DNA of 64,000 nt from Clostridia bacterium (lineage in GTDB: Bacteria; Bacillota; TC1; UBA5767): positions 2,317,001 to 2,381,000 of the forward strand of contig CP069393.1 in NCBI GenBank assembly GCA_016887505.1, read 5' to 3'. Position numbers and translations under genes: made by a program. Each line of letters starts with the position of its first letter. Positions within the stretch are counted from its first letter, which is position 1. Shown here piece by piece: positions 38,272-45,610 of the stretch. Under the pieces are notes generated by a model, which had not been told where the DNA came from, ran no database searches, and saw only the letters and a program-made list of their open reading frames with translations.

Positions 38272-39441
38272 ATGGAACGAAACTATGCAGCGTTGGTAAT
38301 GAGCAAGTTTGTCGTAGGCAGAGGTTCTTTGGATTATCTAGGAAGTTTTAAAAATAAGAGGGTGTCGGTGATTCATGGTGGTCCCAACATTTTGACAGAT
38401 CTTTTGAGATCAAGGATTGAATCCTTGATCTCAAAAAACAGTGGGACATGCATGTTTACCAAACCGGTACTCAGGGAACCATTTTTTAAGGATATTCTGA
38501 GTATTGAAAAAGAAATCCAAGACTACCAACCCGACTTAATCGTAGCCTTGGGTGGTGGAGCCGTCATGGATACGGCCAAGGTTGTCCAGATGTTATATGA
38601 AAATCCGGGCATTAGCCAAGAAGAGCTGGTGCGGCCCTACCAAATTCCCGATTTGGGCAAGAAGGCGATACTTCTTGCAATACCTACAACCAGTGGAACA
38701 GGCTCAGAAACGACCTCGGCGGCAGTATTCACGGACGATGAAACTAAGGAAAAAAGATTGATGCTAGGCAATGGTCTCATTCCCCAGTATGCAATTTTGG
38801 ATGCAGATTTTACGGATTCACTTCCTGCCTCCATTGCAGCCTATACTGGTATTGATGCCTTGACCCATGCTTTAGAAGCAGCAGTCTGTACCATCGCAAA
38901 CCCCATGGTCAAAACCATGGCCATCAGTGCAGCGGTAGATCTTTTCGAGAACCTCACAAATTCAGTATGCAAGGGTATTGCCCCAGAGCTGAAGGCAAAA
39001 GCCAGGGAGAAGTGCCACATTGCTGCTAGTATGGCCGGTGTAGCCATTACAAACTCCTGTACGGGATTGGCCCATGGCTTGGACCAGCCGGGCCCATATT
39101 TTTCCTTGCCTCACGGTCAAACTTGTGGTGTTCTCTTGCCTTATACGATGGCCTTCACAGGAGTAGATCCTTCGTATGTCACTATTGCTAGACGGTTGGG
39201 GCTGCCGGGAAGCAGCGATGAGGAGCTTTGCCTATCTTTGGTAAGCCATATAAGGAATTTAACAACAGATTTGGGAATTCCCAAGAGCTTTAAGGAGATG
39301 GAAATATCAGAACAAGAGTATATGGACCAGTTGGAACACTTTGCTAATTTGGCAGCTCCTGCAATGGCCACTAGGCTAGCTCCAAGAATTCCGAATCATC
39401 AAGAAACCAAGAAAATCCTAGAAATGGCATATTATGCCTAA
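38272..39441 (+). CDS. Iron-containing alcohol dehydrogenase
   Basis: A 389-residue group III alcohol dehydrogenase. ALGGGAVMDTAKVVQML (about residues 92-108) binds NAD(P); TTSGTGSETTSAAVF, GIDALTHALEA and GLAHGLDQPGPYFSLPHGQTCG give the metal ligands (Asp/His/His/His). ATG 38272 has AAAGGA upstream and follows the aldehyde dehydrogenase by 41 bases; a terminator follows, so it ends the selenoprotein operon. Its presence with the dehydrogenase suggests redox disposal of, or entry through, an alcohol/aldehyde intermediate. Confidence 0.9.
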   Translation: MERNYAALVMSKFVVGRGSLDYLGSFKNKRVSVIHGGPNILTDLLRSRIESLISKNSGTCMFTKPVLREPFFKDILSIEKEIQDYQPDLIVALGGGAVMDTAKVVQMLYENPGISQEELVRPYQIPDLGKKAILLAIPTTSGTGSETTSAAVFTDDETKEKRLMLGNGLIPQYAILDADFTDSLPASIAAYTGIDALTHALEAAVCTIANPMVKTMAISAAVDLFENLTNSVCKGIAPELKAKAREKCHIAASMAGVAITNSCTGLAHGLDQPGPYFSLPHGQTCGVLLPYTMAFTGVDPSYVTIARRLGLPGSSDEELCLSLVSHIRNLTTDLGIPKSFKEMEISEQEYMDQLEHFANLAAPAMATRLAPRIPNHQETKKILEMAYYA

Positions 39442-39789
39442 TCGGCGTATGTTTGTATAATGGATTGAAAAACATAAGAGACAGTGTGTAGGCAAAGGTC
39501 TACATGCTGTTTTTTGTTTTTGTTATAGAATAATGAGATTAAATCGAAAGAGCCGGTATTTTCATAAGGCTTGCTCATTCATTACATCAGGTGTTCGTAT
39601 TTATATAAAGAACTCACCAGGGTAGACGTAGGGACTTAAGCGGGACTCTTCGGTAATTCATTGCTGAGGAGTTCACGAAATTTCAAGAAATATTCCCCCG
39701 CGGTCTAGAAACATGGTAAAATTACCCTAGACAGACTACTGTGAAGAAGTAGATGATTCGTAGTATGTTCTATGCGGAGGAAAGAAAGC
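39442..39789. other. Intergenic region after the reductase operon
   Basis: A terminator (39482-39516) occupies the left end. The rest (39517-39789) is the leader of the SorC-family regulator and contains one weak inverted repeat (GGACTC / GAGTTC, near 39641-39674). No gene is seen. Confidence 0.5.
39482..39516 (+). terminator. Rho-independent terminator
   Basis: CAGTGTGTAG / CTACATGCTG, a 10-bp stem with two G-U pairs, 8-base loop and TTTTTTG tail. It ends the operon that starts at 34076. Confidence 0.85.
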
Positions 39790-40734
39790 ATGGTTGTTTC
39801 AACAGGAAAAAATGAATTTGTAAAGGTTGCCTATTATTATTACAAGGCAGGCATGACACAAAATGAGATTGCCAAAAAGATGTCCATGTCTAGGCAACGT
39901 GTGAACCGAATATTAAAAAAATGTCTGGAAACAGGCATTGTAAAGATAATGATTCAGGAGACTGAGGAACAAAACGTAGAATTTGAGGCAGAATTTGAGG
40001 CTTTGACTGGTTTAAAAGAGGTATTGATCATCAATACGGAAGCAGATGACGTAAATGATTCCCTTGGACCGGTGGCCGCATCCTATCTTGAGCGCATCAT
40101 AAGTGATGGAGATATCATCGGCTTTTCCAGAGGGCGTGCCCTCTCTTCCATGGTGAGCAGTCTAGAACCGACCAAAAAGAAGGATCTAACGGTCCTGCAA
40201 CTGGTTGGCGGACAGATTGAAGATGAATCCAACATCAATTCAGACAACATCGTACGGTATTCTTCGGAAATCTTAAATGCCAAATCCCAGTTTCTTTATG
40301 CGCCAATCATTGTGGAAAGCAGGAAGCTTAGAGATTCGATGCTCAATGAGACGGTCTTTGCACAGATGTACAACAGGATGAAGGACTGCACCGTTGCCGT
40401 AGTGGGTATCGGTGATATGTCCAAGGAGTCCGAGTTTGTAACCAGGAGCTTTTTGACAAAAGATGAGATTCAAACCCTGCAAAAAGAAAAGGCGGTAGGG
40501 GAGATTTGTACGCATTACTTTGATCAGGATGGCAAGATTATCAAGAGCGATATCAACGGCAGGGTCTTTGCGATTGACTGCAATAGCTTTAAGGAAATAC
40601 CCATTCGGATCGGTGTAAGTGGGGGAAATAAGAAGATTTCTGCCATTGTGGGTGCCATCAGAGGCGGTCTGATCAACGTGCTGGTAATTGACTACGATAC
40701 AGCACGAGCTGTGTTGGACAGACTAAAACCTTAA
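39790..40734 (+). CDS. SorC/DeoR-family (sugar-binding) transcriptional regulator
   Basis: About 314 residues. The N-terminal helix-turn-helix (about residues 12-50, YYYYKAGMTQNEIAKKMSMSRQRVNRILKKC) is followed by the sugar-phosphate-binding domain of SorC/CggR-type regulators: GLKEVLIINTE, GDIIGFSRGRAL, LQLVGGQ and the C-terminal GGNKKISAIVGAIRGGLINVLVIDYDTARAVL. ATG 39790 is selected because GGAGG lies nine bases upstream. It has its own terminator at 40755. A perfect inverted repeat (40894-40925) in front of the aldolase gene is its probable operator; the inducer may be a phosphorylated intermediate. Confidence 0.92.
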   Translation: MVVSTGKNEFVKVAYYYYKAGMTQNEIAKKMSMSRQRVNRILKKCLETGIVKIMIQETEEQNVEFEAEFEALTGLKEVLIINTEADDVNDSLGPVAASYLERIISDGDIIGFSRGRALSSMVSSLEPTKKKDLTVLQLVGGQIEDESNINSDNIVRYSSEILNAKSQFLYAPIIVESRKLRDSMLNETVFAQMYNRMKDCTVAVVGIGDMSKESEFVTRSFLTKDEIQTLQKEKAVGEICTHYFDQDGKIIKSDINGRVFAIDCNSFKEIPIRIGVSGGNKKISAIVGAIRGGLINVLVIDYDTARAVLDRLKP

Positions 40735-40754
40735 TACTGAAAACAGAACAATAT

Positions 40755-40786
40755 GAGCTGCTTATGTATAAGCAGCTCTTTTTTTA
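40755..40786 (+). terminator. Rho-independent terminator
   Basis: GAGCTGCTT / AAGCAGCTC with ATGTAT loop and a run of seven T. Ends the SorC-family regulator transcript. Confidence 0.93.
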
Positions 40787-40893
40787 TGCACTGAATCGAA
40801 TAGGAGGCCTTAACGGACTTTCTTTGTTGAGGGGCTGAAAATCAGTTTTATCTGTTTACAAAATTGGGGAAAGGTGGTATTATTTATCCAATA

Positions 40894-40925
40894 GTTACAT
40901 ATGTAATTGTAGTGAGCATATGTAA
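40894..40925 (+). promoter_or_regulatory. Inverted-repeat operator, probable SorC-regulator site
   Basis: GTTACATATG and CATATGTAAC are perfect inverted repeats separated by 12 bases, and each arm is itself part of a TTACATATGTAA-like palindrome. It lies 42-73 bases before the aldolase start and directly downstream of the SorC-family gene, the usual place for such an operator. Confidence 0.6.
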
Positions 40926-40966
40926 CATACACGAAGAAGTACAGAAAAGAAATGGAGATAAATACT

Positions 40967-41767
40967 ATGGCAAACAAAACACATCGTCTCAATCACATCT
41001 TTCGGGAAGACAGGAAGACCTTCATAATGGCAATGGACCATGGCAACATGTTCAACGTTCTTCCTGCTATGAAGTATCCTGGCAAAATTGTGAGTGAAGT
41101 GGCTCGTGCCGGCGCGGATGCCTTTTTGTCAACCGTTGGGATGGCGGATAAATTCGCCGACGAGTTTCACGGAAAGGGAATCATCTTAAGACTCGATGGT
41201 TCTTGCTCCTATCTAGGGTCAAAGAGTAAACCGCTGCAAACTGTCGTGAAGGTTGAAGACGCAGTAAGACTGGGTGCGGATGCCGTCATCAGCATGGGAT
41301 TCCCGGGCTCCAAATGGGAAGACCAAATCTTGGCAGATCTTTCGAGAAATATTTTGGATGCCAACCAATGGGGTATGCCCGTATTGGCAGAAATGTTGCC
41401 TCGTGGTTTTGAAGGTGGAGAGGATTCTAGAACACCAGAAAACATCACCTTCGCTTGTCGCATGGGTGCCGAAATGGGTGCTGACTTCATCAAGACGGAA
41501 TACACTGGTTCACCGGATACATTCCACGAACTGTGTGAAAGCGTATACGCACCGGTGGTAATTTTGGGTGGTGGCAAGAAGGTATCTGAGAAACAACTTC
41601 TCACCGATATCAAGGAAGCCATGAGCGCCGGCGGCGCTGGCGTTGCAATGGGTAGAAATATCTGGGGACATGAAGATCCCGCCAGATATGCAGGTGCAAT
41701 TGCAAAACTGATTCACGAGGATTGCAGCGTTGAAGTAGCTCTAAAAGAGCTGAACAAAAAGTTCTAG
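40967..41767 (+). CDS. DhnA/LsrF-type class I aldolase, copy 1
   Basis: A 266-residue TIM-barrel aldolase of the DhnA/DeoC-LacD superfamily. FIMAMDHG near residues 19-26 and the Schiff-base lysine K176 in GADFIKTEYTG identify the class; VVILGGGK and GGAGVAMGRNIW form the phosphate site. It probably cleaves a phosphorylated ketose or keto-polyol. ATG 40967 is preferred to the upstream ATG 40952. It heads an operon with a zinc alcohol dehydrogenase, and a paralogue pair lies at 62420-64000. LsrF-like thiolase activity is an alternative. Confidence 0.88.
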   Translation: MANKTHRLNHIFREDRKTFIMAMDHGNMFNVLPAMKYPGKIVSEVARAGADAFLSTVGMADKFADEFHGKGIILRLDGSCSYLGSKSKPLQTVVKVEDAVRLGADAVISMGFPGSKWEDQILADLSRNILDANQWGMPVLAEMLPRGFEGGEDSRTPENITFACRMGAEMGADFIKTEYTGSPDTFHELCESVYAPVVILGGGKKVSEKQLLTDIKEAMSAGGAGVAMGRNIWGHEDPARYAGAIAKLIHEDCSVEVALKELNKKF

Positions 41768-41781
41768 GAGGCGAGGTGATT

Positions 41782-42813
41782 ATGGAAAATTACAAGATTG
41801 CTGTTAACACAGGTGTTCACGAAATAAGCATAGAAGAAAGAGAAATCAAGGAGCCAATCGATCATCAGGTACTAGTTAAAGTACACAGTTGTGCAATTTG
41901 TACCTTGGAACAAAGGATGTATAGCGGTGTTATCAAACGCTATCCCTTTGCCGGTGGACATGAAGCGGCCGGAACGGTTGTAGCCGTCGGTGACAAGGTC
42001 AAGAATTTCAAGATAGGCGACAAGGTAGCCCCAAGGATGCTGACTAGCTGTGGAGAATGCTATTATTGCCGAAACGGTCATGAAAACAAATGCGTTTCCG
42101 CCTTTATTGCCAACATCCACGAAGGACTTGGCGGACCGGGCGGATTCTCCGAATACATGATGCTTGAAGCAAAGTCACTCTACAAATTAGCAGATGACTT
42201 GGATCTAAAATATGCTGCACTCACGGAGCCCTTGGCCTGTTGCATTCACAGCATTAACAATGCAAATATTCAACTGGGAGAAGACGTTGTGGTTGTTGGT
42301 AACGGAATCATGGGTTCCTTCCACATTCAGCTTGCTAAACTCAAGGGTGCACGCGTGATTGCCTGCGAAGTGGATGAAGGTCGGATGGCTATGGCCAAGA
42401 GAATTGGTGCAGATATCGTGATTGACTCTTCGAAAGTTGACCCTGTTGACAAGGTAAAAGAACTGACGGAAGGTAGAGGAGCCAATGTCGTATTTTGTAC
42501 GGCAGCATTTACCGCACTTGCCTCTCAAAGTATCGATATGGCAGGAAACCATGGACGCGTAGTCATGTATTCCTCCTTCCCCAATGGAAGCCCAATCGAA
42601 CTGGATGTAAACCGCTCACATTCTGCTGAAACCATCATCACTGGTGCGGTGAACTCCAATAAGAGCGAATTTCTGGCAGCCACGAGATTGCTTTCGAACA
42701 AGTTGATTGATGTATCTCCCTTTATATCGGAGGTCGTGCCTTTCGAAAGAATAGAGTATGCTTTTGAACGTGCCATCGATCCTAGCACCTATCGTATTTT
42801 GGTTGAAATGTAG
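41782..42813 (+). CDS. Zinc-dependent alcohol dehydrogenase (MDR family), copy 1
   Basis: A 343-residue medium-chain dehydrogenase. Catalytic zinc ligands are C40 in CAICTLEQR and H60-E61 in GGHEAAG; structural zinc ligands are C90, C93, C96 and C104. VVVVGNGIMGSFHIQLAK is the NAD-binding loop. In place of the usual C-G-T-D there is C-T-x-E-Q, a feature shared with copy 2 at 63206. ATG 41782 has GAGGTGATT before it. It likely oxidises a polyol or sugar hydroxyl before or after the aldol cleavage performed by the upstream enzyme. Confidence 0.9.
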   Translation: MENYKIAVNTGVHEISIEEREIKEPIDHQVLVKVHSCAICTLEQRMYSGVIKRYPFAGGHEAAGTVVAVGDKVKNFKIGDKVAPRMLTSCGECYYCRNGHENKCVSAFIANIHEGLGGPGGFSEYMMLEAKSLYKLADDLDLKYAALTEPLACCIHSINNANIQLGEDVVVVGNGIMGSFHIQLAKLKGARVIACEVDEGRMAMAKRIGADIVIDSSKVDPVDKVKELTEGRGANVVFCTAAFTALASQSIDMAGNHGRVVMYSSFPNGSPIELDVNRSHSAETIITGAVNSNKSEFLAATRLLSNKLIDVSPFISEVVPFERIEYAFERAIDPSTYRILVEM

Positions 42814-42970
42814 CACCCAATATGACATACTTAGTTTACCATTGAGCAATTCTAGCTGTATCCCCTTATTCCCCCACAGAATAACCATACAGTTAGATGC
42901 TCGTTACGGATATTGCAAACAACACCCTCACATCATGGAACCAACTTTATGTCTCACATAAGAATTGTAT

Positions 42971-42999
42971 TTGACAACTTGTACTGAATTATTTTTAAT
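42971..42999 (+). promoter_or_regulatory. Sigma-A promoter of the APC permease
   Basis: TTGACA (42971-42976), 17-base spacer, TTTAAT (42994-42999). The perfect palindrome CAAGCGCTTG (43001-43010) lies at the expected start of transcription and looks like a repressor operator. Confidence 0.7.
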
Positions 43000-43046
43000 C
43001 CAAGCGCTTGAATAACAAAAAACTAAGGGACGAGGTAAGAACGGTT

Positions 43047-44408
43047 ATGAAAGATACCCAGCAAGGAAAACTTGGTTTAGTTGGCAGTACATCAATACTA
43101 ATTGGTGGTATGATTGGAAGCGCAATTTTTTCGCTTTCAGGTGTTACCATTCTCAATGCAGGACCAGCAGCAATCTTATCCTGGATCATCGCCGCAATAA
43201 TTCTATATGCTTATGGTCTTCAAACTACAGAACTTTCTACGATCTACCCACATTCCGGTGGTATTTTCGTCTTCCCGGCGAAATCTCTCGGAAAAACGGA
43301 AAAGCAAGGTAAGCTATGGGGCTGGGTATCAGCCTGGGCATACCTGTTCGGTTGTGTGGCTGGTGCTGCTTTCTCGGCTATCTACGTAAGTATATATCTT
43401 GGCGTTAGCTTCCCAGCCTTAAATGGATACCAAGTACCCATCGCCATCGTGGCAGTACTCTTCTGCGGATGGTTAAACGTAATTAAAGTTGATTCCATGG
43501 GCAAGATTACTACTGGACTCACAGTAGGTTTAGCAGCTACCATGCTGATATTCATCTTCAGTGCCTTTGGCAGTGGTTCATGGGACTCAAGCATGATGAC
43601 CCCCTTCTTCACGCAAGGCGTGGAAGGCACCTTCGGTTTCATGGGCGCAATTCCAGTCGCTATGGTTGCCTTCGGCTCCATCGTTGCCATATCCTTCATG
43701 GTTGGAGAAATCAAAGACCCCAACAAAACAGTTCCGAAAGCAGTTTCTATCGCTATGTTTGTAGTGGTAGTCCTATACGTACTCATTCTTGTAGCAACTT
43801 TGGGACTAGTAGATTCTGGATTTTTGCAAGCCAATCCAGGTATGGCCTTTATTCCCTTGTATGCAGCGGCCTTTACAAAATTGTCGCACATTGCATGGCT
43901 AGTACCCTTGATTTCTGTTTCTGCAGTTCTGGCACTGCTCACCACCATTTTGGTTGTGATGGGTCTTTCAGCACAAGCTTTGAAAGCATCTGCAGAAAGT
44001 GGCATCCTGCCGAAATGGTTTGCTAAGACGAGCGAAAAGTCCAATATGCCAGTTAATGCCCAGATCATTGTAACCCTGGTAGTAGGTATTGTTTCCTCCT
44101 TCCCCGACTTCACAAACCTGATTGTGAATCTAGGTGCCTTGTGTAATGCAGTTGTCGTTGCCATTGTTTGCTTGACTGTTATTGCAGCACGTAAGAAGAA
44201 TCCAAGACGGGAAGGAACCTTCCGAGCACCAGGTGGCGATGCACTTCCGATTATCACTTTCATCGTAATAATTGCAGCCTACATTCCTGGAATCATTTCC
44301 GGTGGTGGACAGTTGTGGGCCTGGACCGCAGGCTACTATCTAATCGGTCTGGCCATCTATTTCATCGGCACCAAAAATGATGTGGATGAAGTTAGAAAAA
44401 TCGGTTAA
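43047..44408 (+). CDS. APC-superfamily amino acid/amine permease
   Basis: About 453 residues and twelve predicted transmembrane helices. The first helix carries the conserved GSTSILIGGMIGSAIFSLSG, and GAIPVAMVAFGSIVAISFMVGEIKDPNKTVPKAV is the APC signature region around helix 6. It imports an amino acid or related amine by cation symport or exchange. ATG 43047 is chosen over TTG 43008 because the promoter's predicted start site lies at about 43006 and GAGG precedes the ATG. It has its own promoter, so it can be expressed apart from the aldolase pair. It may supply the substrate of the Grd-like reductase. Confidence 0.88.
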   Translation: MKDTQQGKLGLVGSTSILIGGMIGSAIFSLSGVTILNAGPAAILSWIIAAIILYAYGLQTTELSTIYPHSGGIFVFPAKSLGKTEKQGKLWGWVSAWAYLFGCVAGAAFSAIYVSIYLGVSFPALNGYQVPIAIVAVLFCGWLNVIKVDSMGKITTGLTVGLAATMLIFIFSAFGSGSWDSSMMTPFFTQGVEGTFGFMGAIPVAMVAFGSIVAISFMVGEIKDPNKTVPKAVSIAMFVVVVLYVLILVATLGLVDSGFLQANPGMAFIPLYAAAFTKLSHIAWLVPLISVSAVLALLTTILVVMGLSAQALKASAESGILPKWFAKTSEKSNMPVNAQIIVTLVVGIVSSFPDFTNLIVNLGALCNAVVVAIVCLTVIAARKKNPRREGTFRAPGGDALPIITFIVIIAAYIPGIISGGGQLWAWTAGYYLIGLAIYFIGTKNDVDEVRKIG

Positions 44409-44430
44409 AGACCTTTTCAGAGATATGTAC

Positions 44431-44458
44431 CCGAGTCTACCCCAGAAGGTAGACTCGG
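44431..44458 (+). other. Strong hairpin without U-tract between permease and ribF-like genes
   Basis: CCGAGTCTACC pairs perfectly with GGTAGACTCGG around CCAGAA. The following bases (AGAACATCC) are not a U-tract, so it may be an RNA-stability or processing element rather than a terminator. Confidence 0.6.
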
Positions 44459-44499
44459 AGAACATCCTACCCTCACGTGAAAAGGAGTGAAATATCGAT

Positions 44500-45423
44500 A
44501 TGAAGTGTATTGATCAAAATGATTTCAGCCTAAAGAACACTTGTGTAGCTTTTGGCGACTTCGATGGACTCCATCTGGGGCACAAAGCGGTACTAGATAA
44601 AATGGCTGAGATATCGGGTCAGGACATGACTTCCGTCATGGTGACCTTTGACTATGATGAAGAATTGCTAAAAGACAAAAAGATCCTATGTACCCAATTG
44701 GAAAAACAGAAACTACTACAAGAAAATGGTCCTGATGTGTTATTTTCATACAAGATCAACAGCAAGAATAGGGACCTACAGATTGACGCTTTTATCCAAG
44801 ACGTTTTAGTAAAACAACTGGGTGCTATGGTGATCGTTGCAGGACGTGAAGACAAACATATTGACACCTTGCGTGCCTGCGCAAAAGAGTATGGCTACAC
44901 CCTGGTGGAATGCGAAACCGTTTGCCTTGACGGTACTCCAGTAACGACAGAACGCATCTGTAAGGAAATAGAAGAAGGTGCGCTTGCTACGGCAAACAAG
45001 CTTCTAGGACACCCCTACTTGCTGATTGGAGAAGTTATGCATGGCAAGGCCCTCGGAAGGACGGTGGGCATGCCTACGGCCAATCTAGGATATAAACCCT
45101 ACAAACAGCTTCCAGCGCATGGCGTCTATGGAACCATCTCGGATATTGATGATAGAGGTGTACAAGGTCTTACCAATATTGGGAAGAGACCGTCGGTGGA
45201 CGATTTCAACTATGTTACCATCGAGACCTTCTTGTTGGATTTCTCGGGAGACCTCTATGGCCGGATGATTGGCATAGAAATCCATGTTTTCATCCGAGGC
45301 GTTTGCAAATTCAGTTGCATAGAAGAAGTGAAAGCCCAAGTTAACAAGGATATCGAATCCATCAAGAACTATCTTGATGAAGTATGTCCCAACAGTAATA
45401 GTAGGGAACGTAAGGTTATGTAA
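44500..45423 (+). CDS. RibF-like bifunctional riboflavin kinase/FAD synthetase (paralogue in a catabolic cluster)
   Basis: A 307-residue protein with both RibF domains. The N-terminal nucleotidyltransferase part has FGDFDGLHLGHKAV (HxGH motif, residues 18-31), and the C-terminal kinase part has GKALGRTVGMPTANL, HGVYGT, NIGKRPSVDD and ETFLLDF. It converts riboflavin to FMN and FAD. ATG 44500 is preceded by AAAGGAGTGA. It follows the permease by 91 bases with no terminator that has a U-tract, and a strong terminator ends the unit. Sequence is divergent from a typical housekeeping RibF. The link to catabolism could be flavin supply for a neighbouring enzyme. Confidence 0.85.
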   Translation: MKCIDQNDFSLKNTCVAFGDFDGLHLGHKAVLDKMAEISGQDMTSVMVTFDYDEELLKDKKILCTQLEKQKLLQENGPDVLFSYKINSKNRDLQIDAFIQDVLVKQLGAMVIVAGREDKHIDTLRACAKEYGYTLVECETVCLDGTPVTTERICKEIEEGALATANKLLGHPYLLIGEVMHGKALGRTVGMPTANLGYKPYKQLPAHGVYGTISDIDDRGVQGLTNIGKRPSVDDFNYVTIETFLLDFSGDLYGRMIGIEIHVFIRGVCKFSCIEEVKAQVNKDIESIKNYLDEVCPNSNSRERKVM

Positions 45424-45475
45424 CGCTTTGTATGATAGGCAAAAATATAGACATCATGTGAAATCAACCAAACTA

Positions 45476-45530
45476 AATAAACACGCAGGTATGATATAAT
45501 TATGTTGTACCTGCGTGTTTATTTATTGTA
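45476..45530 (+). terminator. Rho-independent terminator
   Basis: AATAAACACGCAGGTA pairs perfectly with TACCTGCGTGTTTATT (16 bp), ending in TTTATTTATT. Because the stem is A/T-rich at the base it may act in both directions. It ends the permease-ribF unit. Confidence 0.85.
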
Positions 45531-45571
45531 TTGTAAATGTGGGTCACGCGGTAATCTTTGTTAACATAAAA

Positions 45572-45589
45572 CGTCCTACCTAGTGGGAT
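45572..45589 (+). promoter_or_regulatory. Conserved leader hairpin before O-antigen-ligase-like gene, copy 2
   Basis: CGTCCTACCTAGTGGGAT is identical to copy 1 (31765-31782) except for one C-to-T change, which turns a C-G pair into U-G and keeps the stem. It lies 21 bases before the ATG and just before AGGAGG. Confidence 0.55.
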
Positions 45590-45610
45590 GAAAATACCAG
45601 GAGGACGGAC

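Noticed and set aside
42844-42904. Terminator or riboswitch after the first zinc dehydrogenase
   Set aside because: GAGCA...GCTC and CTGTAT/ATACAG blocks pair only imperfectly across a long loop and no U-tract follows; too weak to call.
43382-44263. A 293-codon open frame on the reverse strand inside the permease gene
   Set aside because: It is fully antisense to a clear APC permease, has no recognisable domain and results from codon bias of the real gene.
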